A stretch of DNA of 64,000 nucleotides from Datnioides undecimradiatus (lineage: Eukaryota > Chordata > Actinopteri > Lobotiformes > Datnioididae), in NCBI GenBank assembly GCA_008933995.1, contig WARS01000032.1, forward strand, positions 5,503,133 through 5,567,132. Direction: 5' to 3'. A program made the position numbers and the translations under genes. Every line of letters starts with the position of its first letter. The stretch's first letter is position 1. This document shows, piece after piece, positions 12,890 through 28,670 of the stretch. Under the pieces are notes generated by a model that saw only the letters and a list, made by a program, of their open reading frames with translations, made no database searches and was not told where the DNA came from.

Positions 12890-15800
12890 AGACCAGTTAC
12901 CTAGACAACACAGAGCACACACAGCAGGTAAAGATGGCAGCTGTGTGGTGACGTAAAGATGACCTGAAGTCACCGATAAACTTTGAGGGTATTATCATGT
13001 TGTCTCAACAGATATTCATACCAAGTGATAATAAAGAAACAGTCGTCGTAAACAAGTCAAGTAGTAAAGTAGTTAAAGTAAAGTAGTTTTTGTTACAGCT
13101 TCATAACCACTGTTATAATTATTGCCTGTTAAGTTATTAGTATTAGTGGAATTAAGCTTTTAAGGCCTCAATGGATTAGTCTTTGTTCCCCTGTCATTAC
13201 ATAAAGTATAATAAATAAATAAATAAATGTATGTATGTATGTATGTTTACTAAAGCTCAATGAGTTGACTTGCTAACTTGTGTGCATATTACTTATTAAA
13301 GTAATTTATTAAATACTGTTGTAATGGTGTAATCATATTTATGTGGAGGTTTTGACAGACATAATAGTGCACTCATCAGACCATTGTAACTTGTGTCAAA
13401 ACATGCTAAAATTAGTACTGTTTGTATTTCCTGTTGCCGTGGTGCTAATACTTCAACAGTGCTTTGACTGCGATGGTCAAACAAACAGGCCTTTCTTATG
13501 CATATGACTGCGTGAGCTTCATCTCTGCAGTGACCACAATTTTCAGTGTCCTGAGGGCATGCAAACAGATGGTCACGCTGTGACTTTGAAGTAGATACGT
13601 AGTGAAAACTCCCCGGATGACTGTCAATATAGCTTGTAACTTCAGGACACAGAACAAATCTGTGAAACGTTGTGTCTTGTCCATACACACACACACACAC
13701 ACAATTTCTCCTTTTTGATCATATGCTTTCATAAAATTATTCTTGAAAAGAAAACCCTGGGAACAATTGTGTTAAGAGTTTTCAGGAGATATTCCTTCCA
13801 GCCTCCTTCTCTGCTCCCCAGACATAGAATTAATCTAAATGGCTGTGGTGTCTGGGGAACTAATTAAGAGCTCTTGGGGCGCTTGTCTGTCTGAAACAAC
13901 ACAACTTGATATCAGTGTTGGGGTCGCTGAGCACTCAGAGGTCATCGTGACCTATTGACAACCCGGCTGAAACCAGACCTGCTAAACTGCTAACCAGCAA
14001 GATGCCTGCATGAACACATGCACATATGAAAGGAGGCACCTCATGGGAATTTGCGTGCACACACACACACACACACACAGATCCTAGTTACACTAATCCC
14101 CACATGATCACTTTTGATCACAAATGCACATGCAGCTATACAGCTGAACAGTCACTGCTGTAAAACCTAACTTGCTTAAAATTATGAAACCCAAATTCAG
14201 AGTAAAAGTGTGCTCTATCTATCTATCTACATTTATATATATGTTTTACGTGCTATCTTACATAGTTGTGCACATGTATGCACCACTAACAAGCAACTGT
14301 GACTGTACAAAATTGTACAAAGTCATATTTTAAACAAGGGCCCACATTTCAACATGTAATCACATTAAGTTTACTTCTTTCCTTATCTATCAGGAACACT
14401 CGGGCATAAAATGTTGCACAATATGTAAATTATCCTTGTCACACACTTAAGACATAAGCTTGCTGTTCCTTTAGTCACAAAATGTTTTGCCCATACAGTG
14501 TAGTCGTACACCATTGAATGTACTACTCAACGCTCAGCACGCGCATTTGTCTGGAGTGAAATCTGAGCAGAGAGCCTGCCTGCCAAGCACATTTGCATCT
14601 TTCACCCACAACTGATTTACAAGTTAAAACGCCTGCACAGGTACCTTGAAAAGAAACCACTGTTTAGCACAAACTTGCCCAACAACAAATATGTTTGCAC
14701 CAAATACTCTGTCATATTCAAGCTGTAGCCAAACAACATGAAGCAAGACTGCACAGTACCACCAATATGAATATGAATAACAACCTAACTGTGGTGGCAA
14801 TGGTTATTACTATGTAAAACTACAAATGGTAAAGACTCTTTGTGGGTAGAGAGAGCTGACATCAGTGTAATGGTCCCCCTCCATTTGTAGCTTCATCATG
14901 TACCAGGAGAGGAATGTGTCCTTGGGGATGTCATTGTCAGCTGAAGCCTGTAAATGTAATGAGTTTCTGGCACTTTGTGTGATGAGATAAACCTTCTGTA
15001 CGATGAACTGTACTTTCACTGGAAGCCTCACATATTGCCCCATCCACTTCAACAGTGCAGTAATACAGTGATCTTTTTGCGTAATGTTCCTTGCCTCGGT
15101 TGTTTCGCTTTAGAGAAAAGTTCATCAACACATACAAGTCTGTATTGTTTGCCAATCAGACTGGATGAAGCCACCCTGGAGGGCTTATGAAACATTCAGG
15201 GTCAGATTGCACAAAGTTTCAGCTCACCACAGGTTGTTTCACCGGTTGATTCTTTACTTTTGTCCCTGATGTTAACAGTTGGGTCTTTGAGCTGTGGTAT
15301 TATGTTTCTGTTCTTGTGTTACAGGGAGAAGCTGCATTGACTGTATTATGTTTATTTCTGCAGAAAACATTCTGCAAACAATATTTTGATAACGCTTTGC
15401 ACTTTTTCAGTTTAAAAAATAGAAAAAAAAAGAAGGATCAATGAAAACACACTGCTCAAAACACAATCAGATCTCCCTATATCTTCAGTATTATAGGTAA
15501 TTCATGTAAAACAAGTTGTAAACTGCAGATTATTTAAATATTTTATCTACAGTTGTGTGAAAATGCTGTAGTCATTTCTGTGTAAGGAGGCAGTCTGTTT
15601 GACGTTGAACAATGAGAACTGTGATGCTGTTCTGACACTCAGTGGAGAACTCTATAATAACACGTGAAGGCTAATCAGACAAAGTTGTTGGAAATACTAC
15701 AGTGAACTGATCAAATTGTATCTATGCCTCAGTGTTTGTTTTTTCAATAGAAACACAGGCTCCACATACCTGCATCTCCTGTTCGATGCGCAACCTCTCA

Positions 15801-18800
15801 TGACCAAGCTCCTCCTGATAAAACTGTAACAAAAGAGACAAACTATAAACCTGCTGCATAATCTAAGAATATAAAAATTAAATATTATATACTACTTTAG
15901 AAATATAGAAACATACACCAAAACAAGTAAGTGAACAACCAAACCTTCACATAAATATCAAATTACACCATGCCTTCTGCGTGCAGTGCACAAGTGTGTT
16001 AACACATGTGCACCTGCAGTGTGTGTTTGTTTGTTTAAGTTGTAGTTTGTGCATGAAAATAGCTCTTGTGACCCACACAAATAGCTGTTAAAATAAGGTT
16101 TAGGAATGTCACACATGCAGCTTCAGGAGTCCCTTTCTAGAATATAAGTCTGACCAGACGAGACATGGTGGTCCAGAGGAATGCAGTAATATTAGGAGGC
16201 TTGTATAAATTGTGCAGGGTTCGACTGACACCCTCTACATACATATTCCATATATAAAGGATATCTAGCTGATACAAACAGTTTTCCTGTAGGGTTGGAA
16301 AGAGGATGTGGGAAAGTGTGTACTAACAGGAAAGAGGAGTAAAATGTGTGTGTACCTCCACATCCTTGTCTTTCTGCAGCAGAGATGAAGACAGCTCCTG
16401 AACTTGCCCCTCCAGCTCTCCCACCCTCAGTGTGAGAGTTGTCTTCTCTCCACTCAGCTCTGTGATGATCGCCTCCTTGGAGCGAAGCTCTTTTGTTAGT
16501 TCCTCTATTAACCTGAAGCAGACAGAGATATTGTCAGTGAGAATAGGGAGGTGGATTTGGTTTGATATTGGTGGAGAGTGATTAGATTTCTTAGTGTTGC
16601 ACCTGTCTTTGGTGGTGTTGGAAGGAGACAGGATGTTCGGGGGCCTCTCATCCTCTGGGATGTCCTCCATGGGGGTGTCTAAAGAGAGGAGGGAGGCGTG
16701 GGAGTGTGATCCAGCCAGCGAGGCCATACGTTCAGCCTCACTGCGTGCTAACTGGGCCTCCTGGCAACAAACACACATAGAATCAGTTATGATTTCTTAA
16801 ATCTGAGGCCCCCACATCTCTGTTTCAACTATGCCTATGCCGAAGGTGTGAGCGGACAAACCTCCTGCAGGAGCTGAATCTTGGTCTCAAGCACTTGCTG
16901 CATGTGGTCAATTTCCTGCTGTCTCTCCTGACACCGTCTCTGCAGCTCTGCCTCATTGTGATTGGTTAGGCTCTCCGCTGTTGTGCTGTACAGCAGCGGA
17001 AACAGGGAGTCAATTAAAGTTAGTCAGCTCATAGGAGCCACAAATGTAGCCACAGGGTGTCAGCATCTGGACATGGTGAAGGCATTAATGTGAGCAAAGA
17101 AACAATATGAGGTCATCACTTTCCTTTCTGCTAGGGGGCTCATGGGATACCTTACCCTGGTCCAGTTATAGTAGAGATTAAGTAAGCAGCCCCACCCATG
17201 GGCTAGGCTTTTTACTGTCATGGTATATTCTCACACATGTGATTATCAAGAGTGGCGAGAGTGGTGAAAGGTTAGATGCAGATACAGAAGCAGACACAAT
17301 TTTGGTCTATGTGGCTTGTGTTAAAGATGGGAAGATTTACTGGTACGTGTGTTTCTGGTAATGCATTCAAATGAAACACACTGTGAAAGTTGTTTATGCA
17401 TAAACATCACACATTTTAACTTTTAATCTGAAATTCCTTACACACGTCCTGTTTCTTCACATTCTACTACTACCGCATTGTGTGATTGATGACGTCAGTA
17501 TTTCCCTCACCCCCTCAGACTCCAACTGTGCAAGCATCTGTCTGCATCACTTAGTCAGTCAACAACGCTACCCCAGAATTTCTGCTCCCAGAATGGCACA
17601 CGCCACTCTGTCGCCACGAGTCCTGTTCTGGACCCTCTCTACATACGTTTTTAACTCTGTCCACCACATGCAACAGCTCAAATAACTGGGATATTTTGAA
17701 CCAGTCTGAGTAATGCAAATGTCTGTGGCATGGACAAATGTCCTTTATGTGTAGTGGACAAGACCTCCACCCCTATGCACCAGCCGTTCAGCAAGAACTC
17801 ACAAAGAAGATGATTTAATGATCTTTCTCTTTCGACAATGCAAATAACTACAGAGAAATGAGGCTTCAAGCTCAAGACATAGACATTCATGACACTGTCA
17901 GATAAGACTGTGATAAAATATGTAACAAACATAAACAAAAATTGCCGTTCTATGGTTTAACATTTGGTACTTTACTGTTTGTTGTTGGCATTTTTTTTCT
18001 TTCTACATGGATTTTTTTATGATGTGTTTTGTGTTTGCCAACAGCCCCTGTGACTGGCCTGTTCTTTGCTCTGGCAATGGCAGAAACTGATCCATGTCCA
18101 AACCACAGAATATGCAGCAGGTACAACAAAGAATCCCCTTTGCTGATCTAGATCAGACCAGAAACAGACACTTTTCTTGCTTAAAGCAATGATTAATTTA
18201 CCATTAACATTTCCCAAAAGCGTGTCTGTGGTGATGACTAGAAGACTGAATATGTAGAGTAGAAATCAAAACAGCAGCATTACTGTTGGCCAGGAGGAAA
18301 GCAAAGTCAAAATCGTGCAACAATAACGACTTTACTGTCAGAATCATCTCTGCTGACACAGTACAGCAACAAAAATAGAGACCAGTAATGACAGCCAATT
18401 TATCCTTTCCACGAGCACCAACAGTTGGCCAGTGAAGAACTATTAAAGGTCAACAACCCTGACCTTTAAGCAGCTTCTCTGTTGATCATATCATTGAGTA
18501 ACATGGGGCCAACTGAAGTGTAGCCATCCAGAGTGGGAACTGAAGTGAAATCATGCCAACAACCCACAAAGAAAATCACTTTCGCCTGATTTACTTATGC
18601 AATCTGCAGAACTCCAGCAGCAGTTTCTTTCTCAGTATCAAACATTTACCCTGTCTTACATTATACATGATCTCTATCAAATCACTTGATGCAACTCTTC
18701 AGACAGGGAGGACAATGTTTGTTTCAAATGACCGCATTTTACAGGCTGTCTACAACAATCCAACATATTACAAGTTTTGTAACATGTCAGGGAAAAGTAT

Positions 18801-18806
18801 GTCCAT

Positions 18807-18866
<60 letters not shown>

Positions 18867-19031
18867 ATCTCTATCAGCTGCTGCATGACATACGAGCTGT
18901 TAGAGATATGAGGAGTTACCACAGGACCACGTAGAGAATCACAACTATAGTGGGGACACACTAAGTCCTTACCAGCCAGCAGCCATAGATGGAGATACAC
19001 TGGTAGACACTGTGTAATGTATTAATCAAAG

Positions 19032-19095
<64 letters not shown>

Positions 19096-22000
19096 ATTAT
19101 TATTATTAGTGATATAAAGAGCAAAAGGGTCATTTTACAATGTGACACTTTCAAAAACTCCCTGAGCTGCAGCGACCCCGACAATTATCTTATCTTACCT
19201 TAATAAAAGGTTATGATTACCCCAATATGTTCAGACTTACAGGGCTTTATCCAGAAGCTGCTGTTTCTCCTGGAGCTCCTGCTTCAAGCTCTCTACTTCC
19301 ACCTTCAGCTCGATGTTCTGTAACACATAAAAGAAGTAAATAAGTATTGTATTGTCAGTGATAGCGAATGGTGGCCAATTACAATGATATACCTGTTAAA
19401 ACTGTTAGAGAAACCCTGTTAGATGAGCAAAATTGGCAAAGCATATTGACAATATTCTGAAATTACTTTGTTCAGACTCAAAAGCTAAAAATATCTCTGT
19501 ACAGTGTCAAAGTTGCCAGTTTACTAAAACAAAAGTCAGCATGCAAACAGGTCAGGGTCAGCTGTGTGGAAAAAAAACACAGGATTAGCAATTTCAATTT
19601 TTGTAAATTACCAAGTAGTAATTGAGCTTGAAACAGTAAACGTTGTCAGGGGTGAGATGGACAGTGTCCCATCTTTAATTAACGTAAAATTAGGTGAATA
19701 TTAAACTTTTCACACATTTATTGTTCACGCACACAGGAGTTTGCACTTATTTGGCTGATCAGACCTCCTCTCAGTTTGTAATTAGACAGAGCAGTGTGTG
19801 TGCGACCTATATTAAACATATTTCAGAGCAGGAAAAGCACAGATGCAATTGATAACATTAACATTCAAACAACATTCAACTACATTCAGGTGACACAGTT
19901 CCAGGGTCCTGATGTTGTGCCTGCTGGCTTACACTGAGCTTACTGATGAATTTCCTGCAATAACCAGTCAGAATGTCTGCCGTGAAACGTGTGCATCTTG
20001 ACAAACTCCAGTTTAAATCATGTTTAATTATGATGGGAAACACAAGAACAAACAATTTTCTCGCCTTACACACTTCACTTTTCACACCACCAGCAAAATA
20101 TATAAACGTGTGATTAATAGCTAAATTTGTCAGATACTGCAGACACAAAGGAAAGCTGAATCTATTTTAGGATCATGCTGTATGTAAATCAGTGGATGAA
20201 AATATGATTTTGTGTAGACAATGTTTTCTTTCTTTTGCTCATTTTTGTCTTGCTACCCACTCCACTTCCTCAGCTACCGCATCTCTTCATCACACCCTAA
20301 CTCTCTTTTTCTGCTGTGTGAATCAGGACTCGTGGGTGGTGTGTATCATCACTGCAGAACATCTGACCGTACTGTCATGGTTGTTATATTTAGAGCTGGG
20401 GAATTCAGGGCAGCTCAGATACTCGCCCCCAGGGCCAAAGACTAAACTCCACCGTTTGTTTACCTGCTGGGATCCACAAGGGACATTTTAGGGCCAATCA
20501 AGGCTGCTAAGGGACAGGAGGTTTCAAAACAATGATTCTTTCCATTCTGACTTTAGCGAGGATAGTTAGTCCATCTTTTGGTCTGTCTGTGGGACTTAAA
20601 TCAAAAAGCTGCTTTTTTATCATCTGTGTCACTTCAGGTTGGCTCATGTTCATCTGCACAGATTGTTTGCTTTCACTTGTCCGCCATCTTGATTTAGCTG
20701 CTGCGCCTTTGTCTCCCCTTCTTTCTCTCTCCCTGTTTTAGAAATGATTTAGTGGCTCTTTGCCCATGCCCAAGTCTGTTGTTGACCTCCCCCTGTCCTC
20801 GCGGGAGAGCTGCATGTCCCTATCACTCACAAAAAGCCAGGCCACGTGTGCAATGACACTGTAGCCTGAAATCTACTCACAAACACGTTGCTGCTGGTTA
20901 CTGCACATGCACACACACTCACTCTACACATCGACCAGTCAGAGCACACTGAACTTACACACATATACCACTCACATCCAAACAGAAAGTGACCTTAAAT
21001 CCAAGCACAAAACGAGGGACATAAACTATCATTACTAATTTAAGTTCTCCTTTTGACAGCTTGGTACTGAGATTAACAGTTCAATTTCACTATCAATTAA
21101 TCGGTAAATTATTAGCAAGCAGTATTATAATTCCCCAGAGTGAAGAGAGTGAAGAGAGTTATACTCAAACTCCTTGCTCATTGGTTTTACATTTATAATG
21201 ATATAAACCAGACACAGTGCAGCAAATGTTATGCCTAACTTATAATTGAAATAGTTAATTTTCTGTAAATCAGCTAATCAGAGAGGCATTTTTCTATTGC
21301 TTGTTTACATTAGGGTGTGTTTAGTAACACTGTAAAGCTGTTGACTTACATGCAATCAGTTAATCTAAGAGTGGATGTGCAATGAAAGCTTTAAAAAGGA
21401 CACAACTCGACAGAGCGTTGAATATGCTTTAAATGTGATCATTCTTGGCTCTTTGCGGACACAAACACAAACTCATATTGCTAATGTTAAACAGACAAAA
21501 CATCAGAACTCAAGTGTACAGTGAAGTAAAACAGCAGCAACTATAACTTGTGCACGTGACCAGAAATGTGCTCTGAATGGTTAATGATGATAATGCGATA
21601 TGAATAAATAACGCAACACAGGAGTAAGAAGAGCGTGTATTCCTGTGTGTCTGTGTGTGTCAACAACTGGGCTTACAGTAAGAGAGACATTTTCCCATCT
21701 TGAAAACAGCTCTATATATAACCGCCCATCACAGCGCACCTGCTATTCTGGCCCCTCCTGGCCCGCCAGCCCTCAGCAACAGATCTTCTAATAACCGCGC
21801 GGTGCAGGAGCAGGAAGATGGCTCTACTTAAAGAACACTGACAAGTGTTTCTCATCAAACACCCCTGTAACGATCACCTCCTGACATGTCTTATCCATTA
21901 CTCTAAATTCATCTTTTTCATTTGATCACCAATTAATTGCTTTGTCTATACAATCTAATGAAATATACAGAGAATTTTTTTTTTCTCTGTAATTTATTTT

Positions 22001-24507
22001 TTGGTACTGTCAGAATTCCTCGGAAGCTCAAGGTGATGTATTTAAGAATGATTGATTTATTAAACTAACAATCCAGAAACCAGACACATTCATTTTACTA
22101 TCAAAATTAAATGAAGAACAGTAACAAATCCTCTAATTTAAGAAGCTGGAATTAGAAAGCTTTGTTCAAAGATGAATGATCAATAAAATTTTCCCTTGTT
22201 CAGTTACTCTGATAGTTTCAGCTCTGTATTTAATACATATCAGACAAATTCCATACATTTCACAATGCATTAATGAACTGAATCGACTGAAATTAAGTGC
22301 TTTTAAGTAGCCAACCATATGGTGAGCAGAAGCATAAAAACACACTTTATGCAGTATGGTACATGTCAGAAGAACACCCATATGAATACATGTGATAAAT
22401 AAATCAGTGCACTCAAGCCTGATCTATAAATAGAGTCTCTGGAGCTGTGAGAGAGATCACTATGTGCCCAGGACCAACACACCTAGTCTGTACTGCATTA
22501 CACTGAAATGCTTTGGAAAGAAGATAGAGAACACAGCCACCCTGTCGTGATGCTCAGCCAACAGAGCAACGAGCAGCTCAGGTCGGATAACAACTACGGA
22601 ACAAAGATTTAGTCTCCAATAAGAAAGTGATTAGACTGACTAACTTTTAGCCGCACAGAGTGAGAGACTGTGAAGCACAAGGATTAAAATCCAGTCGGAC
22701 AACTGAATAACATGGGATCGGTTTACTCAATCACAGCTGGTATGCAGTAATTGTAGAGGATGAGTGGCAGAAGGCTCAGGTCTTGTTCGGCTCCATCAAA
22801 CAGACATTTACTGTTTCTCATATCAAAGAGAAGTTGATGAGCAGGAGGGATTTGGGATGAAGGGAGAAAGAAAGAGGCGACTTTTAAATGCTGGCTGGCT
22901 CGCGTGGACACACGACAGCTGAACTGGGTCACCTTATTGTAAGTGCACACTTTGCACGCACATAGGCAGACAGATGCAGGCGGTTGCACACACATTTAGA
23001 AAATTAACAGTGTTTGGGACCACAGCAGTCCTTATTTAGTCACAGTACGGTCACTTTTCACCTTGAGGGAAACATTTTATACCTTTCATACATCACTTCA
23101 TAGGTTGTATCCTAAAAGTTATTTTTGGTGGAGTCATGGAGGAACATCGAGACATGATTCACAGCTGGCATTTTAAAATGTACATCAGGAACTATTTGAT
23201 AAAAGCAGACATGCACTGGTTCAACTGTTTCTCTCTCACCACCAAATCAAGTACCTCAACTCTGGGTATTTTACAAACGACTGATGTACTGTCGGAGCTC
23301 TCTGTAATATGTTTTGTTTAAGGGAACTGAAGGTAGAAACTGTTGTAGCAATAAAGAGAAGCCCAGAGTGACTGAATGAACGAACCTGACTGTGAAAACA
23401 CAATTTTGTGATGTCATTTACAACAACACTGTATTAAGTATGGCCAAATACCCAATTATGAGATCAGTATTTGCAGCCATACTGTATTGGTTTGGTACAA
23501 CCATAGACACAAGACATACAAAGGAACAAGGCAACCAATCTGACCAGAGGTCTGACATCAACTTACAGCACTTTTCATTTTTTAAAAATGGTGCAACAGA
23601 CACATTTCAGTCTATACCAAAACAGTTCAACAATCAGACGTGCTAATGACTCACACACACGGTACATGTTATGGTAAACTTTTTGTAAGCTCAGGAGCAA
23701 AGAGCTTGTGTAGTCCTTCACAAGGCAGCCACAACCAAAAACAGGCACTTGGTAAAACAAACACATGGCAGGTCAGATCACCTCAACCAGATCAGTGTGA
23801 CAGCTGGGTCAACAAACAGTGGAAGTGGCTCAGTAAAGCCATTCTCCAGGATAAAATAGCTGGATACTGTCATGATAACAGCTCCCTATTATGCACAAAT
23901 TAACTCTTTGGATTGTGCACTCAGTCCCAAACCCCTCAACGAACCAAAATCTAAGACTGATCACTTTGTTGTCAGTGAAATGACCCTTGGCCCCCGTCCT
24001 CACACTCTTTACACTCCTTACAGTCCCATTCATCACCAATGAGAGATCAAGTTTCCATTCATTTCCTACTCACCGTACGGTAGACATCTTCACTGCTCTC
24101 CTCGTACTTCTGCTGTATCCTCTCCTCCAGGAAGTAGATGCGGAGCTTGAGGCTGAAGTTCTCCTTCTTCAGGTCATTCAGGTGCTGTGATAAAGTACGG
24201 TAACCGTTAGACATGACCGTCAAAGAGCACCGACACCGCTTGACATTGTCCGTTATAGGTCAGAAAAGAAAAGTCGTCTTCGCCCTCTCCATATTGTGGG
24301 GGAATACGGAGTCCATTTTAAAGGACAGTGACTGTCAAGACACGTCCTTGTGTTAGAGTCTGGTAACCGTCAGACATGCTAACTCCTTCTCCACAAGAGC
24401 ATCATGTCAAAATGAACTAATTATTTACAAAGTGGCATCCTGGCCTCTAATGGGCCACTGGGATACCATCTACAAAACCAAACACACACTAAAACTAGCA
24501 CATTCAT

Positions 24508-24542
<35 letters not shown>

Positions 24543-27500
24543 AGTCTATAAGGGTGTTTGCAGTGCAGAGGGCCACTCTGCAGCCCAGGCGGTCAGAGAT
24601 GTAGCCATGTCAGCTCCATGGTGAGTTCTGGTCTGCTGGGGAACGGGACGGGAGCTTATTTTACAGGAGGAGACATCCCTGGAATCCCAGACTGCTAGGG
24701 GAGATGTGTGGAAGGGGGAGAAGAGAGGAGGGGAGGAGGGTGTAAGGGGGAGGTAAGAGGCTCAGGACTCACAGGCAGTTGTGATATGAAGGGAAATCTC
24801 ACCCCACTGCAAAACAGCAGTGCCAAAACGAACAAACAAGGGCATGAAGAGAAAGGAGGCGTTAGATGTGAGTCCCTCTCTGTCCTTTTGTATTTTGTCA
24901 ACTGCATTTCAGATGTAGTATTGAAATTCACCACCCTGCCAACTAATAATACTCTGGTTTTAATATAGTTTTAGTGTGGAGCATAATTATTATTAAAAAT
25001 TCAGCTGAGGCTTCGTCCACACTGGACTAAAGGTTATGTAATCACAACAGTGACTCACTGACACTTCAGTCCCAACTTAAATTAGGAAGAACTTGATAAC
25101 ATTTGTTTTATTTTGGTAGTTTGCATTTTTACCTTTATTGCTTGTGTAATAACAGGGTGTTAATATGCTTAAGAGGTTATTCAGCTGTTCCCTGGCTTTT
25201 TAGGGAGACACTATGTATAAATATGCATATGCATAGTTGTCTGTGACAGCAAAATGGTTTGACACTTTGTTTGGTGAGAGGTGAGATAGCCTACTAAAGG
25301 CAAATAAAACAAAGATTCAGTGCCATGTACACAACAGCAAGGAAATGTATTTTAGGAGAAATGGGCATTTGTTTATAGGATAACATGCAGTAGAACAAAC
25401 GGCTTTTAATCCAATGAGACATGTTTTGGACTAGTCAGCTTGCAGAATATTGCCAGTTGACCTGCACCAAGCAGAAGATACCGGACAACTAGTCAAGTTT
25501 AGCTAATGAAGAAAGTTAGTGTTGTTAAAATCCCAGGTTTTTTTTCTTTTTCAGTTGTTACAAGCGTCATTTTAATGACGCGGATGAGTCAGTATCATCT
25601 GACATGACACCTTGCCCAATGCTAAATTCATGATATGCAGATGACCGTTACTAAGCCAAAATTCACAAACTCCCCTGATGACGGCTAACCAGCATGGGCA
25701 GGCAGAGGGGCTGATGGGAGCGGGACAGACAGGTGAGTGGAAAGACGGTGGATGAAATAGGAGACCTGGGAGCTGTGAGCCACAGTGCTATTAATAGGGA
25801 GGTGTCCTGAATCTCACAGAGCGGTGAATCCCTGAATGTCCCTCAGAGAGATGAGTGAACAGGAGGAAAATAACAGCGAGGAAGACAGGCTCCACTAACT
25901 CCTTTTGATCTCATATTAAAAGCCACAACCTCAACGAAAATCGATTTTCATGGCAAATATCCGGTGCAAAGGTCGTGAATCAATAATGAAGTGACTGAGA
26001 CATGTTACCAACACAGTTACATCATTATTAGTTCCTGATGCTTTCAGTGAGTGTGGCCATTAAAGTGTCACGTTACGTGCTTGTTGCTAAATAATTCTGA
26101 GCAAAGATAGGACAGGCGCCAAGCGGAGTCTCCTCATAACATTAGGGATGACATCATGTACACAGTGTGTGTTTTTAAACTTCACACACACACTCGGCTC
26201 TTCATGTGAAACTAATAAATAGGAGTGAATGTGTGTAAATATGTGCGTGTGGTGTGTGTAGGAATGTGTTTATTATAGTGTAAAAGTGACACATCCAAGA
26301 TTTGGCAGCCATGTAAGTGACTCCAGCTTTGAGCTGGGTGCTGGCTCTCGGAAAGTAACTTCAGCTTTCGTGGCTGGTTGGTGACACCCCCAGTTTTAAC
26401 GGGGCTCAGCAGCACCTCCAGAATAACATTACAGGTCTATCACTGGTGCCGAGTTTTTAGTGACCGTCAAAGTCACTGTCATTTTATTCTGATCATATCT
26501 GTGTCTGACACATGAACAGTTTGGGAGAGGAGATACACAGACACACAGAAAAAATGTGCATTGGTTTGAATTAATGAAATACTCTGCAACGCAGTCTAGG
26601 TACCTGTTAGAACATAAGATAAGCTGTCTCCTGGTGCTGATGCATTATTAAAACACAGACAAGAATGGTAACGATCTTCACATCAATTCTTGGCAAGAAA
26701 GCAGATTAGCGTATTTCCAAAAATATTCAACTTTTACTGTATTAATCTCTGTGGATGCAACATGCTTTTACAGATACCTTTGTCTTCCATCTTATCCAGC
26801 AATAAAAGGACTTGTATTCTTATTAAATTAACATGAATTAAAATGTAACAAGCAAATTAGTCCAACAAAGTCAGAGGGAACTGAACAAACCGTGCTTTTT
26901 ATGTTCCAGGTAACTTCTGACCTTTAGGGTTTTATTAATGCCAGTTAGTCAAAGACTTTAACTTCAAGACATTTATACAGTCAAAATGAATTTCAAGATT
27001 TCGAGACGCTTCAGGAACAAAGACCCTGCAATTTGTAGCAAGTCTGACCCTTGTTACAACACTTTACCAGGATAAAAGATCATATACGGATTGAATTTTG
27101 GTCAGTAATATTCTCCTTGCTCATTACGACACCCTGCTGCCAACCTTGACAGAGATATAGTCTTTTTGTAAAATGCAACTGGCCCTGCAATTGCAGTGCA
27201 GCAGAGACTGATGAGAAATCCTAAAGTGGGCCATCCTGTAGCCAGAGGCAGACTAAAAACTAGGAGGAGGGTTCAGGGTGTTTTCCATCTGGTATCATCA
27301 GCTGCAGGTGTTCTCCTTTTGTGTACAGTGATTTAAAAAACAAATATTCCTATATTGGAATATATTGGATATGAGCACAGACATCTGGTTTAGGCAACCC
27401 TGACTGTCTCAGTATAAGGGGGTCTGATGCCATCGTGAGGATGCTGCATCAGAACAAACCATATCAGCTCATAGCTTCTTGTAGAAGGACCTGAAGCCAC

Positions 27501-28629
27501 AAGATGGCACTGGTTAGCATAGTTGCATTGGTCATGTTATCACTGGAGCAACATTCGTTGTGCTGAAGGACAATGACGTGTCACTCACATCGTGCTCACT
27601 GAGAATAGTTAAAGCTCTCACCTGTTCAAACTCCTTGAGCGTGTGAAGCTGAAGTGGAGGAGAGTTGTCTGTTTCATCGCTACACAAATCTAAGCAGAAT
27701 GAAACAAAATCAAGGAATTAAAAAGCTGTGCGTTTAGTTTAAGTTTTTAAAGCAGCCTCACTTTTTGGTTTTCATTTGAGAGCTACGTACCGGTCATGTG
27801 ACCTGTGATCTTGGATGAAGTCTCCTCTTCCCCAGCACTGTCCAGAGAAACAAAGAAAGTAGCAATGTCAGCATAGGTAATACACACACATGTGCACACA
27901 TGACACACAATATAGAGGGTGACAAATTAAATGAAAAGCCTACAGTGGCAGAGCCATCCCTGCATTTCTAGAGCTGTGAGTGTCGCACAAAATAAGCTTA
28001 GTGGTCCTGAAAAGCAGATGTCTTCTCAAGAAATTGAAAAGCCACTTAGATCTTTTCACTGTAACAGCGTGATCTCATTTGCACCTCTGTGGGGAATTGG
28101 GGGGTTATCAGGAAGTCCCAGCAGGGGAGAGGAGAGATTTGGAGGGAGAGGAGGAGCGTCACAGGGTCAGAGTTCATCTGAGCCTCCCAGGCCTTCAGTG
28201 CACCCCATCTGCTGTCTACCAACCAAAACCGGGGATGCTTACACAATTGTTGCAATCAATGAATCAATGGAATAATTCTTCCCCTAATCTGGTAAAAAGC
28301 ACATGATTAGAGTACTGGTTGTCAGGTACACTACAATAAAACACAGCATGCACTTACCATAACATGACAGCAAGCCCACTGTTTCACCAACTACAGCTAC
28401 TACTCTCACTGCATTACCCCTCTCGTCCATTCCAGTCTCCTTCAGAGCACATTCCTCTGACAGCTGCCGGCTCAGAAAATGTAAAGACAGTTGCTGCGTG
28501 CCAGAGGTTTGCAAGTTCACCAGGTGGCTACATAGTCCACGTGCTGCATCATTGGTGGTGGGCTGGGTGTTATAATCACATTTCAGTCGTGATTTTAAAA
28601 ATACAAGTAGGACGGTCCAATTACGGCAC

Positions 28630-28670
<41 letters not shown>

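Larger units (their letters stand above)
12260..15769. other. pde4dip intron upstream of the internal promoter
   Basis: No coding signal. Contains microsatellites (12,846-12,890; 13,209-13,246; 13,684-13,703; 14,057-14,079) in AT-rich sequence. Confidence 0.65.
16986..19240. other. pde4dip intron 5
   Basis: No exon seen. Contains the (TG)n tract at 18,809-18,863 and an (ATA)n tract at 19,033-19,108. Confidence 0.65.
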
